A stretch of 64,000 nucleotides of DNA from JABDIY01 sp963803845 (GTDB taxonomy: Bacteria > Actinomycetota > Acidimicrobiia > Acidimicrobiales > SZUA-35): positions 372,001-436,000 of the forward strand of contig CAWDNZ010000004.1 in assembly GCA_963803845.1 (NCBI GenBank). The letters are read 5' to 3'. This document shows, piece after piece, positions 44,573 to 53,069 of the stretch (its first letter is position 1; the number at the start of each line of letters is the position of its first letter). The position numbers were made by a program, and so were the translations under genes. The notes beneath the pieces were generated by a model. It was not told where the DNA came from. It ran no database searches and saw only the letters and a program-made list of their open reading frames with translations.

Positions 44573-45175
44573 ATGAGCACCGCGGGCGACCTCGTCATCG
44601 GCGACGACGGCTTGGCCCGATGCCGTTGGGGAGCGTCGCCCCCTATCTATCGGGACTATCACGACCGGGAGTGGGGACAGCCAGTGACCGACGAGGTCAC
44701 GCTCTTCGAGAAGGTCTGTCTGGAGGGATTCCAGGCCGGGCTCAGCTGGCTCACCATCTTGCGGAAGCGACCTGATTTCCGATCTGCATTCCATGGATTC
44801 GACCCCGAACGGGTGGCGATGATGGGGCCCGAACAAGTCGACGAGCTACTGCAAAATGGCGGGATCGTGAGGCATCGCGGCAAGATCGAGGCCACCATCA
44901 ACAACGCCAGGCGCCTCCTGGATCTGCACCGACGCGGCGTGACGCTACAACAATTGTTCTGGGGCTCGGTGGAGCAGACCATACCGGCGACTCCCGTCAC
45001 GTTCGCCGACGTCCCGTCGATCACGCCGGAATCCATCGCACTCTCCAAGCAACTGAAAAAGTCTGGCTTCAAGTTCGTGGGACCCACCACCTGTTATGCG
45101 GCCATGCAGGCCATGGGAGTGGTGAACGATCACCTGCAGGGTTGCCATGCCCGAGCGGCGCTGCCCAACAAATAA
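44573..45175 (+). CDS. tag: DNA-3-methyladenine glycosylase I
   Basis: 200 residues, normal length. Tag removes 3-methyladenine from alkylated DNA. Signatures: RCRWGASPPIYRDYHDREWGQPV at the N-terminus, LFEKVCLEGFQAGLSWLTIL in the helix-hairpin-helix region, and GFKFVGPTTCYAAMQAMGVVNDHLQGC at the C-terminus. Conserved Cys17, His30 and the late C-H pair are present, consistent with the zinc site. ATG one base after the LCP stop, so probably co-transcribed, although unrelated in function. Confidence 0.95.
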   Translation: MSTAGDLVIGDDGLARCRWGASPPIYRDYHDREWGQPVTDEVTLFEKVCLEGFQAGLSWLTILRKRPDFRSAFHGFDPERVAMMGPEQVDELLQNGGIVRHRGKIEATINNARRLLDLHRRGVTLQQLFWGSVEQTIPATPVTFADVPSITPESIALSKQLKKSGFKFVGPTTCYAAMQAMGVVNDHLQGCHARAALPNK

Positions 45176-45222
45176 ACGCTCGATGGTTAAGGCAGGGGGC
45201 GAAATGGCCGATTTTGCTAAGG

Positions 45223-46542
45223 ATGTCCGAATCAACCGCCTTGGCCAAGGCACTCGCCGCCCAACTGGGTGATGACCTGGATCGAATTCTCGGCGCCAAT
45301 GAATCGGGCAACGCCACCGAATTCGAGATGGTGGGCCAGCCCGCCATGGGCCTCGAGCTACGGCAGGTGGCCGGTCTCAATGCCGGCTACACACAACCAC
45401 TTCCTCCTGGTCAACACCGTTTCGGCAACGACAGCAACAACCCTGCAGGGGATGAACAAACCCGGCCGTTCACCCTGATCGTCGACGAAGAAAACAGAGC
45501 GTGGCTGCCAGGGGGCGAGCGGGGCATCCGCCTGGACGGCCTCCCGATCTCGGGTCGGGTCGCAGTATCGAAGGGGGTCATCGACGCCGGGTCCGCCCGG
45601 TTCTTGGTTGCTCAATCCCGGCCTCCCACCCGGCGCCGGGGCGGCGGTACGGTGAATTCAGGAGCTGACGCTGGCCCGTCCGGACCGCTCCGGCAACCAC
45701 GAATCCGTGTGGCCGACTACGTCGACGTGTCCCCAAAGCCACCGCCCCCGCCAACAGTGTCCCGCCTTCGCCGTCGTGGCAAGCGGACAACCGACCGCCC
45801 CGACCCGGTGACGTCGGGTCCCCTGATCGACAAGCTGCTCGAAGCTCGCGAGTCGGCAGTGCAACATGCCCGCAGTCAGTTTCCGGACCCCGGTCAACTG
45901 ATCCAGATGGCACTCGCCGGAGCAGACCACATTGGCCACATCAGCCCCGGTGACAAGAGCTTTGGTGTTGTCCCAATCGCCTACGGCGATCTGCCCTGGA
46001 GCCCACCGTTCGATCGGCCCGACCGCATCCCGGGTCCGATGGTGGTGGCAGTCCAGCAACACTCGGTCCTAGCATCGGTACCGCTCACCGTTGACCTACT
46101 CAACGGACACCTTGGCATCGTGGGCGAACGAAATGCCTGTCTCGCAGTGGCCCGCCAGATCGCTGTTGCCCTGCGGGTGCTCTCACCCTATGACGCCGTT
46201 TCGTTCGCACTATTGAGCGATGAGATGACCACGGCGGACTGGGCGTGGCTGGACAACATGCCAAACGACATTGGCGGCTTGCCGATCCTCTTCATCGATG
46301 GAATGCGGCAGGTGGCCCAACACGGGATGCGGCAGATGCTGAGCGAAGCCGACGCCGGCGGGTCCATTGTGATCGACGATCAACTGCATGACATCCCATC
46401 GCTCTGCAAGACGGTTTTGGAGATCAAGCCCACCGGAAACTCCGCCCTCTTGGACTTCCGGCGCGGCGCAACAACCACCCGGGTGTCAACGCCGCTGGGC
46501 TTCAGCCTCCAAACCACCCGGGACATCATCGCCAAGCTCTGA
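45223..46542 (+). CDS. EccC/EssC-like protein: FHA-type head and regulatory domain without FtsK motors
   Basis: 439 residues from ATG 45223. The N-terminal 130 residues look like the FHA-type domain of type VII secretion ATPases (MGLELRQVAGLNAGYTQPLP, FTLIVDEENRAWLPGGERGI, GSARFLVAQ). After a Pro/Arg-rich linker come YGDLPWSPPFDRP, HLGIVGERNACLAVARQIAVALRVLSPYD, and TTADWAWLDNMPN. These match the segment that precedes the FtsK/SpoIIIE motors in actinobacterial EccC-like proteins. The protein then stops; no GxGKS motor follows. No WXG100 or other ESX gene is nearby. It is either a remnant or a stand-alone regulator. Confidence 0.62.
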   Translation: MSESTALAKALAAQLGDDLDRILGANESGNATEFEMVGQPAMGLELRQVAGLNAGYTQPLPPGQHRFGNDSNNPAGDEQTRPFTLIVDEENRAWLPGGERGIRLDGLPISGRVAVSKGVIDAGSARFLVAQSRPPTRRRGGGTVNSGADAGPSGPLRQPRIRVADYVDVSPKPPPPPTVSRLRRRGKRTTDRPDPVTSGPLIDKLLEARESAVQHARSQFPDPGQLIQMALAGADHIGHISPGDKSFGVVPIAYGDLPWSPPFDRPDRIPGPMVVAVQQHSVLASVPLTVDLLNGHLGIVGERNACLAVARQIAVALRVLSPYDAVSFALLSDEMTTADWAWLDNMPNDIGGLPILFIDGMRQVAQHGMRQMLSEADAGGSIVIDDQLHDIPSLCKTVLEIKPTGNSALLDFRRGATTTRVSTPLGFSLQTTRDIIAKL

Positions 46543-46637
46543 CCAGGGCCGGCGCCACCAGCGTCCCGAGCCCCTCCAGTGCGACCCGCCGGTGTTGACG
46601 CCCGAGAATGGCTCTGCTCAGCTGCTAGATTCGGCAG

Positions 46638-46946
46638 ATGGTCCCTCGGCGAGTACGCATCGTCGCAATCTTGGCCCTGACACTCAGCGCCTGCGGTGGT
46701 GACGAGCCGCTCAACTACACACTGGAAACCCGTGAGAACTTCCTGGCCGCCTGTACCGATCCACTAAACGACTCGCGTCTCGTTACCCAATTGTGCGAGT
46801 GCACGTTTGCTGCCGCTCAGGAGAAACTCAGCTTCGCCCGCTTCGCCGAACTGGAGGACAGGATGAAGAACAATCTCAATGCCAGCCTCGGCGCGGCGAT
46901 GAACAGCGCCCTGGCCCAGTGCGTCCTCCAAGAGGCCGACTTATGA
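46638..46946 (+). CDS. Small lipoprotein, unknown function
   Basis: 102 residues. Signal peptide RRVRIVAILALTLSACGG with lipobox Cys. The mature part is helical with Cys in LAACTDP, LCECTFA and AQCVL, a spacing that could hold disulfides. Stop overlaps the FrhB-like gene start (ATGA, 46943-46946), so they are translationally coupled. No family recognised. Confidence 0.75.
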   Translation: MVPRRVRIVAILALTLSACGGDEPLNYTLETRENFLAACTDPLNDSRLVTQLCECTFAAAQEKLSFARFAELEDRMKNNLNASLGAAMNSALAQCVLQEADL

Positions 46947-48100
46947 CCACCCCGGCGACCTCGAAACCAAAACCCGAACGTTGGCGCTTTCAATGGAAAG
47001 AGCTCTACGACGAGGTCATCACCTCTGGGCTCTGCACCGGCTGCGCTGGATGTGTCATCGCCTGCCCCCACGATGTGATCGGCTACAAACACGAGCCGGG
47101 TGCCTACAAGCCCTACCACCTCGAAGTGGACCTGGGTCCCGGCAATTGCGGTTGGGGTGAGAACGGCTGCACGTCATGCACCCGTGCCTGCCCCCGCTTC
47201 CGCGATTGGGAAACTGCCGCGGATGAGCACCTGTTCGGCCGGACCCGAAAGCCCGACGAGATGTCCGGCATCTACCGAGACATTCTTTTGGTCCGCGCCG
47301 CCGATGACAAGGTCTATGAGAAGGGCCAGGACGGTGGCCTGGTCAGTGCGATCCTCATCTGGTGCCTGGAAAACAAGATCATCGACGGTGCGCTGGTGTC
47401 GATGCTGGAGGGCAACGACGACGGAACCCCCGGCGGCTGGAAGGCCGTTCCCGGTGTGGCCACCAACTACGACGAGGTCATGGCGGCGGCCGGGAGTCGC
47501 TACACGTATTCGGCAAACACGATCGCCTACGACGAGGCGGTGGAGCGAGGGCTGAAAGACTTGGCTCTGGTGGGTATGAGCTGCCAGACATCGGTTGCTC
47601 CGGTGATGTGGAACCGCAAGGTGGGCAAGGTTTCCAAGCCGATCAAACTGAACATCGGGCTGTTGTGTTCCAAGAGCTTCGACGACTCGCTGTTCGAGGA
47701 GCTGTTCTGGACCAAATACCGGCTCGCCAAGAATGACATCGTGAAGATGAACATCAAAGGTGTCTTTCAGGTCTGGATGCGCAACGGCGACTATCACGAG
47801 ATCCCGTTGAAGGAATGCCACGCCTGGACCCGTGAAGGCTGCAACTTCTGCCCAGATTTTGCGGCTGAACACGCCGACATTTCCACCGGCGGAATCGGCA
47901 ACGAGACCGACTGGACCCTCACTGTGGTCCGTACCGAACTGGGCCGAGCCATCATCGATGCCATGATCAAAGACGGCTACATAGAGACCCGGCCCGGCGA
48001 CGACGACCCTGCCGCGGTGGCGCTGATGCACCGACTGGCCAAGAAGAGCCGGGAGCGGTGGCCGGCCTGGGCTCGTGAGGAAGTCCGAGTAGGCCTGTAA
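46943..48100 (+). CDS. FrhB-type coenzyme F420 hydrogenase/dehydrogenase beta-subunit family protein
   Basis: 385 residues from ATG 46943. N-terminal ferredoxin-like cluster motifs GLCTGCAGCVIACP (about 30-43) and NGCTSCTRACPRF (about 75-87) are followed by the FrhB domain: YRDILLVRAADDKVYEKGQDGGLVSAILIWCLE, ALVGMSCQTSVAPVM, NIGLLCSKSF, then GCNFCPDFAAEHADISTGGIG with more Cys ligands. Family members are flavin- and Fe-S-containing oxidoreductases, several using F420, which Actinomycetota often make. The redox partner and substrate are unknown. The preceding lipoprotein is coupled and UDG follows 5 bp later. Confidence 0.88.
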   Translation: MTTPATSKPKPERWRFQWKELYDEVITSGLCTGCAGCVIACPHDVIGYKHEPGAYKPYHLEVDLGPGNCGWGENGCTSCTRACPRFRDWETAADEHLFGRTRKPDEMSGIYRDILLVRAADDKVYEKGQDGGLVSAILIWCLENKIIDGALVSMLEGNDDGTPGGWKAVPGVATNYDEVMAAAGSRYTYSANTIAYDEAVERGLKDLALVGMSCQTSVAPVMWNRKVGKVSKPIKLNIGLLCSKSFDDSLFEELFWTKYRLAKNDIVKMNIKGVFQVWMRNGDYHEIPLKECHAWTREGCNFCPDFAAEHADISTGGIGNETDWTLTVVRTELGRAIIDAMIKDGYIETRPGDDDPAAVALMHRLAKKSRERWPAWAREEVRVGL

Positions 48101-48105
48101 CTCCG

Positions 48106-48771
48106 GTGAAGGAACTACAGATCCTCGACGGCGAAATCAGCGCCTGCCGTAGATGCCCCCGGTTGGTGGAGTGGCGGGAACGGGTTGCCAAGGAGAAACG
48201 AGCCTCCTTCGCCACGGACACCTATTGGGGACGCGGTGTACCTGGTTTCGGTGATCCCGATGCGAAGCTCATGGTGGTGGGTTTGGCGCCGGCGGCCCAT
48301 GGAGCCAACCGAACCGGCCGCATGTTTACCGGCGACCGGAGCGGCGACTGGCTCTACCGGGCATTGTTTCGAGCCGGGTTCGCCAACCAGCCCGACAGCA
48401 CCGATGTTCATGACGGTCTCACCCTGACCGGGGCGTGGGTGACCTCACCGGTGAAGTGTGCCCCACCCGCCAATTCACCCACCGCCGCCGAGATCGCCAC
48501 CTGCCAACCGTTCTTCGAACGGGAGTTGGAGCTGCTGCAACCCACGGTAATGGTGGCGTTGGGCGGTATCGGCTTCGCCTCCGTCATCCGCCACTTCGAT
48601 ATTCGGCCGCGTCGGAAATTCGGCCACGGGGTAGAGATTCCGATCAGCGACCGAACGGTGCTTCTGGGGTGCTACCACGTGAGTCAGCAGAACACCTTCA
48701 CCGGCCGCCTCACCGAGGAAATGCTGGACGGCGTCTTCGCTCGTGCGGCCGAGCTGGTGAGGGCTCGCTAG
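48106..48771 (+). CDS. Family 5 uracil-DNA glycosylase (UdgB type), Fe-S
   Basis: 221 residues from GTG 48106. The 4Fe-4S ligands are ACRRCPRL near the N-terminus and VKCAPPANSPTAAEIATC in the middle. The active-site motif GLAPAAHGANRTGRMFTGD (about 60-78) is the family 5 form with no catalytic Asp. CYHVSQQNTFTGRLT supplies the conserved His. UdgB removes uracil, ethenocytosine and related lesions. Five bases after the FrhB-like gene, so co-transcribed. Its 3' half overlaps the opposing NUDIX reading frame. Confidence 0.93.
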   Translation: MKELQILDGEISACRRCPRLVEWRERVAKEKRASFATDTYWGRGVPGFGDPDAKLMVVGLAPAAHGANRTGRMFTGDRSGDWLYRALFRAGFANQPDSTDVHDGLTLTGAWVTSPVKCAPPANSPTAAEIATCQPFFERELELLQPTVMVALGGIGFASVIRHFDIRPRRKFGHGVEIPISDRTVLLGCYHVSQQNTFTGRLTEEMLDGVFARAAELVRAR

Positions 48772-49347
48772 GGCGCCGAGACCACCTGGAGGGCGCGCCG
48801 CGAAAAGCCGCTGGGTTGACTCATCGGGTTGAGCGATCGGCGTCCCCGGCTGCCACCAGGCCAATGCATGGGACTCGTGATTCCCCACCGGCTCACTGCC
48901 GGGCTGGGCGAGAACGAGGAAGCGGACATCGAGATGGAGATGGGCCGGTTCGCCGGGTCGGGCAGGGATCTCGTGGACATCCAGATCGATGGCGGGTTGG
49001 TGCACGGTAAGACCCGCCAGGCCAGTTTCTTCGCAGGCCTCCCGCAGAGCGACGGCGCTGAGGTCACCGACGCCGTCGGCATGCCCACCGGGCTGCAACC
49101 ACCGATCGAGCTTCACGTGATGCATGACCAGCGCGGCCGAACGGGACGGATCCACCACCGCCGCCGACCCGGTGAGGTGGCCAGAAAGGCAAGAGCGAAA
49201 CAGAGCATCGGAGTGCTCAGAACAAAAGTCCAGCATCTGTTGCCGGTAGACCTCTTGGCTCGCCCCGACTACGTCGGCCTCACCGATCTGGCGGATGGCG
49301 GTTTGGAGCGCCGTTTGGCGAGACAGCGTTTCGGGGGCGGGCGGCAC
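48475..49347 (-). CDS. NUDIX hydrolase, C-terminus runs antisense into the UDG gene
   Basis: The open frame is 290 residues from GTG 49347. The NUDIX box is clear: GGHADGVGDLSAVALREACEETGL (about 87-110), pattern G-x5-E-x7-REVCEETGL with the first Glu replaced in this reading. Recognisable similarity ends near residue 190 (QPDESTQRLFAARP, about 48785). The frame then continues 300 bases antisense to udgB with no domain. A stop may have been lost, or a frameshift near 48790 may hide the real end. Substrate could be a nucleoside diphosphate derivative. Confidence 0.75.
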   Translation of the reverse strand: MPPAPETLSRQTALQTAIRQIGEADVVGASQEVYRQQMLDFCSEHSDALFRSCLSGHLTGSAAVVDPSRSAALVMHHVKLDRWLQPGGHADGVGDLSAVALREACEETGLAGLTVHQPAIDLDVHEIPARPGEPAHLHLDVRFLVLAQPGSEPVGNHESHALAWWQPGTPIAQPDESTQRLFAARPPGGLGALASPHQLGRTSEDAVQHFLGEAAGEGVLLTHVVAPQKHRSVADRNLYPVAEFPTRPNIEVADDGGEADTAQRHHYRGLQQLQLPFEERLAGGDLGGGG

Positions 49348-49356
49348 CCCGCAAAG

Positions 49357-49599
49357 CTACTCGGCCGGAGCGTCGTCGCTGCGGAGATCGAGCGGTCGTT
49401 CCGCCGTGAACCCCACCGCATCGAAGTTGGCCTGCGCAATCACCGCGGCGGCCAGGCAGTCCCAAAGTTCTGCGCGTTCTACCGGAGGAAGATCCTGGCC
49501 GCCACTTCTGAGCAGGCCGGGAAGGGCCGGGAGCCATACCAACTCGCCATTGACCACGGCCGGACGACGGTCGTGATTAGGGATGGGAGGCTCGGACAC
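49357..49599 (-). CDS. Small hypothetical protein upstream of NUDIX gene
   Basis: 80 residues from GTG 49599, ending 9 bp before the NUDIX start. Composition looks coding (VVNGELVWLPALPGLL, RAELWDCLAAAVIAQANFD) and the spacing suggests an operon, but no family is recognised. No ribosome site is obvious. Confidence 0.5.
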   Translation of the reverse strand: MSEPPIPNHDRRPAVVNGELVWLPALPGLLRSGGQDLPPVERAELWDCLAAAVIAQANFDAVGFTAERPLDLRSDDAPAE

Positions 49600-49799
49600 A
49601 CTTGACTATCGGAAAATAGGGCGCAAAACCTGACGGGCCGCCTGAACCAAAAAGAGTGCCCCGAAAGCCCATCAACCGCCGTTCGCTGCGTATTTCGTTG
49701 GTGCTGACAATAACGCCGCCGCATTTCAACCGATCAAACACCACACTACCGACCGGGCCGAGCTCTGACCGGTTGGATAGAGCCGGGACCGGCAGGGTG

Positions 49800-50786
49800 T
49801 CATCGGGCCGGTCGAGGTCGCGGGTGCTCACCCTGAACAGACCTGGTGAACGCAGGCGTGGTCTCGCCCGAAGCCAGATCCAGCCGCTTTAGAACTCCAT
49901 CCGACACAAACACAACCGTCGCACCGGCGGCATCGAAGGACGGGTGCGTGGCCGACCCGCCGTTGTCCGATCGGAAGGTCAGTCGCTGGAAGCCTGATCC
50001 GTCCGGTGCGATCGAGAACAGATCCCGCTTGTCGCCGCCCGGTTCGACCAGGGCCGAAAAGACGATCAGGTCACCGGACTTGTTCCAGTCTGCCGTAGCG
50101 GCAAACAATGCAGGGTCGGTGAGAGGGCGGACGGTCGCCGGAGTGGTCGTGAGGTCGACGATCGACAGAGTCACTCCAATCACGTTGCTGTCGATAGAGG
50201 TCCCATCCCGATCGGCGAGCTCCAGCACAATTGACCGTCCGTCGGGCGACCAGCGCGGACCGGCACAGTACGTGTTCGGGCTTTCAGGGGTAAAGAGGTC
50301 GGCGACTTGGCCGGTATCGACATCGACCTCGACCAGCGTGCTGAGATGGTCGTTGCCGTTGACGCTCATCAGGCACACTGCGATCGACGTGCCCGCAGGA
50401 GACCATGCCGGATCGTCGATGAAATCACAGGGGTTTTCACAGTCGAACAACAGTCGGCCACTGGAGCCGTCGAGGTTCGTGATCCACAGATCGTCCCGGG
50501 TCCCATCGTTCATGACCAACGCAAGCATGGAGCCGTCGGGAGACCAGTCGGGATTGGTCTGATCGCCTCCCTGCAGGCCCGCCGTCGGCGAGAATTGCGA
50601 CCCGCCGTCGGCATCGACTACTGCGATGGTGGCGTGAGTCTTGGTGATCTGGATCGCCCATGACGCGCCTTCGACGGCATCCCCGTCGGCGACAGTTGTT
50701 GCAGGGGCTGCGACCGTCGCGGTCGGCGAGGAGCAGGCACCCATCACCAACGCAACAATGATGGGGAGTACAGCGAATCGGCGCAC
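49800..50786 (-). CDS. TolB/PD40-type beta-propeller lipoprotein
   Basis: 328 residues from GTG 50786, preceded by AGGAG at 5 nt. Lipoprotein signal RRFAVLPIIVALVMGACSS. The mature protein has PD40 blades: NPDWSPDGSMLALVMND, DPAWSPAGTSIAVCLM, GPRWSPDGRSIVLELAD, HPSFDAAGATVVFVSDG. TolB-like propellers bind proteins; no Tol-Pal system is expected in a monoderm, so the partner is unknown. Four Cys (DCENPCDF, VCLMS, YCAGP) may pair. It is flanked by about 200-bp and 290-bp non-coding gaps, so it is probably monocistronic. Confidence 0.82.
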   Translation of the reverse strand: MRRFAVLPIIVALVMGACSSPTATVAAPATTVADGDAVEGASWAIQITKTHATIAVVDADGGSQFSPTAGLQGGDQTNPDWSPDGSMLALVMNDGTRDDLWITNLDGSSGRLLFDCENPCDFIDDPAWSPAGTSIAVCLMSVNGNDHLSTLVEVDVDTGQVADLFTPESPNTYCAGPRWSPDGRSIVLELADRDGTSIDSNVIGVTLSIVDLTTTPATVRPLTDPALFAATADWNKSGDLIVFSALVEPGGDKRDLFSIAPDGSGFQRLTFRSDNGGSATHPSFDAAGATVVFVSDGVLKRLDLASGETTPAFTRSVQGEHPRPRPAR

Positions 50787-51075
50787 CGTGGCTCCTGACC
50801 CGTATTCCGACCGGTGCGGAGCACCGTCGCCGGCAAGTGGGCGGTCGCGAGGCACGGAGCCGCCAGAGCTGAAGGAGCGGGACGCTGCCATCGCTGGCAG
50901 AAGACCGTCTTCGCCTCTACGCGGAACATAGAGCGAGACGGGTTCGGTGTCAACGCCTAATTTCGCGGCGCAGGCGAGGCTTTACGAGACCATCAGGACT
51001 CGGTAGCGGCCGCATTCCCAGGCATCAACCACCCGCACGGCGGGTGAACCGGCACCGAGTATCGCGGTTGCCGAT
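50787..51075. other. Intergenic region, no gene seen
   Basis: 289 bp. One short inverted repeat CTGCCATCGCTGGCAG near 50895 could be a regulatory hairpin. Otherwise GC-rich sequence with no coding pattern; it should contain the promoter of the propeller lipoprotein. Confidence 0.4.
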
Positions 51076-51840
51076 CTAAACGAGTGGCCAGGGCCAGCGA
51101 TGGCCGTCGCTGTCATCTTCGGGGAAGATGCCAGCCTCCAAGACGGCTCTCGCCCGCGTCATCATGGCGTCATTCTCCAGTGTGCTCAGCATGGCAGCCA
51201 GGGCGTTGGACGGCCCGGCGTCCAGGAAGTTCTGAATAGCGTCCAGCATGGCGGTGGGTATTTCATCGCCGGCGAAGTCCCAGATCACGGTGCGCAGCTT
51301 GAATTGCTGATGGAAGGACAGTCCGTTGTCGATTCCGTACACGTGACCATCCGGGCCGAGAAGGCAGTGTCCGCTTTTGCGATCGGTGTTGTTGGCGATC
51401 CAGTCGAGCAGGCACAACCGCTGAAGATCGGGAATGGCTCGGCCACCCTCGAATATGGTGAAGTAGTGCTCGGCGAAGTCCGCATTCACGAACGCCTGTA
51501 TAGACCCCTCCCCCAGCTGCCCCATGGCCAAAGCCGTTGGCGGGATGACACTCCAGCCCAGCGCCTCGCAGAGCCGGAACGTGGCGATCTCCCTTCGGTA
51601 GAGGTTTTCCGGAAAGTCCCACAACGGTCGTTCGCCCTGCCCCGGCTTATAGATCCCGCGAACGTCGGTTCCATCTTCGGCCGTGAAGTGGACCAACAAT
51701 GTGAGGTTCGAGCTGTAAGGCATCCGGCCCTCTATCTCAAAGTCTCCCGTTTCGAACAACTCGATCAGCTCGTCGGCGGGAAGATCGAATGGTTCTGTGC
51801 TGTCCTGACGCGGCGCCAGGGAGTCCTCGGTTTCAGCCAC
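51076..51840 (-). CDS. SCO1664-family protein (HipA/PI3K-kinase-like fold)
   Basis: 254 residues. Recognisable as the SCO1664 family of actinobacteria: SNLTLLVHFTAEDGTDVRGIYKPGQGERPLWDFPENLYRREIATF. Lys of the YKP strand would bind ATP; LLDWIANNTDRKSGHCLL is the catalytic-loop equivalent and GIDNGLSFH the metal motif. Substrate is unknown. It is the third gene of a conserved trio with the histidine phosphatase and DUF3090 genes, 4 bp after the latter. Confidence 0.88.
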   Translation of the reverse strand: MAETEDSLAPRQDSTEPFDLPADELIELFETGDFEIEGRMPYSSNLTLLVHFTAEDGTDVRGIYKPGQGERPLWDFPENLYRREIATFRLCEALGWSVIPPTALAMGQLGEGSIQAFVNADFAEHYFTIFEGGRAIPDLQRLCLLDWIANNTDRKSGHCLLGPDGHVYGIDNGLSFHQQFKLRTVIWDFAGDEIPTAMLDAIQNFLDAGPSNALAAMLSTLENDAMMTRARAVLEAGIFPEDDSDGHRWPWPLV

Positions 51841-51844
51841 GGGA

Positions 51845-52366
51845 CTAGTTCAGCCGAGGACAGCTATGACCGGAAGGGTCCAATGGCTGGCCACACAAAC
51901 GACAGGGCGGCCGGCCGCCTTCCATAAGGATCTCGGCCGTGCTGATGAATGCAGTGGCCTGCTCTACAGATACATGGACTCGAAGAGTTGCCCCCTTCTT
52001 TTCATCATCTTCGGCGATGGCCGCCAACTCATCCTCGAGTGTCTGGTCATCAAGAAGTTCCTCGACGACCAGAACAACCCGGCTCGTGACTTCGTCAACG
52101 CCGACCGCAATTTGGCCCACCACGAACACCGGTTGGGCCGGGTCGATCAACTCCACCGGGGCGGGGAGCGTGGCCGCAGGTGCCGGAAGGTCGTCGAGAA
52201 CGGTGAGCAAGAAGTTGGACAGCGCCATCACCTGTTGCTTCTCCAGTTTGACGCTGTGGTAACCGAAGCTGTCGCCGGCTTGCAGGAAGAAGATTCGGCT
52301 TCCAGGATCGCCTACTGCGCCGGCGGTGAAGTGGGTGGGCTCCCGGTACTCATAGATCTCGCTCAT
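51845..52366 (-). CDS. DUF3090-family protein
   Basis: 173 residues. Opens EIYEYREPTHFTAGAVGDPGSRIFFLQA and ends with a zinc-ribbon-like CRLCGQPLDPSGHSCPRLN, both DUF3090 hallmarks. Biochemical function is not established. ATG overlaps the phosphatase stop by one base. The Cys tail suggests metal binding. Confidence 0.9.
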   Translation of the reverse strand: MSEIYEYREPTHFTAGAVGDPGSRIFFLQAGDSFGYHSVKLEKQQVMALSNFLLTVLDDLPAPAATLPAPVELIDPAQPVFVVGQIAVGVDEVTSRVVLVVEELLDDQTLEDELAAIAEDDEKKGATLRVHVSVEQATAFISTAEILMEGGRPPCRLCGQPLDPSGHSCPRLN

Positions 52367-53022
52367 CAGCTGGGCACCAATGTTGAGAGGTCATCACCGG
52401 TGGAGTTGACAGTGAGCACCAGTGGGCCGGTGTGAGTGAACAGCAGGGCCGACACCGAGCAGGGCGCCACAACGATCCGTTGGAACAGGTCGAGGTGGGT
52501 CCCCATGGCATCGGCGATCGCCGCCTTGATTGGGTCGGCGTGGCTTACGCACACCACCCGTTCTCCGGGGTGGTCGGTCACGATCTGCTGCAAGGTGCCG
52601 GTGATCCGGGTCTGCATTTCTGTGAAGGATTCGCCGCCGGGGAACCGGAACCCGCTGGGGTACTTCTGAACCTTCTGCCATTCGGGGAGCTTGTAGAGCT
52701 CACGGAGTTTGCGACCGGTCCATTCGCCGAAGTTGGCCTCGATGAGACCTTTGCGGATCTGTATTCGACGGCCCAGCGCCCTGCCGATCGGTGCCGCCGT
52801 CTCGCGGGTTCGTTCCATGGGCGAGACATAGACCGCCGCGAAGGAGTCCGAACCCAGAGCGGCCAGGCGCTCGGCGGCCCGCTCGGCCTGTTGTACCCCG
52901 TCATCGGCTAGGTGCAGACCCTTGGCCCGACCGGGAAGAACGGATCCCGTTGTGGGGGTTTTTCCGTGCCGGACCAGGAAGATCGTTGTGGGTTCGGGAG
53001 TTTTGGCCTTCTTGCTTGCCAT
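52366..53022 (-). CDS. Histidine phosphatase (MSMEG_4193-type putative phosphomutase)
   Basis: 218 residues. Catalytic RHG motif in TIFLVRHGKTPTTGSVLPGRAKGLHL, YVSPMERTRETA supplying Arg, the proton donor Glu in GLIEANFGEWTGRKL, and the second His in VVCVSHADPIKAAIADAM. This subfamily lies upstream of DUF3090 and SCO1664 in many actinobacteria, where the cluster often neighbours mshC (mycothiol synthesis); mshC is not present here. First gene of the trio. Confidence 0.9.
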   Translation of the reverse strand: MASKKAKTPEPTTIFLVRHGKTPTTGSVLPGRAKGLHLADDGVQQAERAAERLAALGSDSFAAVYVSPMERTRETAAPIGRALGRRIQIRKGLIEANFGEWTGRKLRELYKLPEWQKVQKYPSGFRFPGGESFTEMQTRITGTLQQIVTDHPGERVVCVSHADPIKAAIADAMGTHLDLFQRIVVAPCSVSALLFTHTGPLVLTVNSTGDDLSTLVPS

Positions 53023-53069
53023 GTCGGGGATGTACTTTAGCGGCGCCAGACCCGCACCCCCTGTGGCGT

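Noticed and set aside
49600..49799. Possible small genes on either strand in the 200-bp gap
   Set aside because: Frames are Arg- or Ser-rich with no ribosome site or family pattern.
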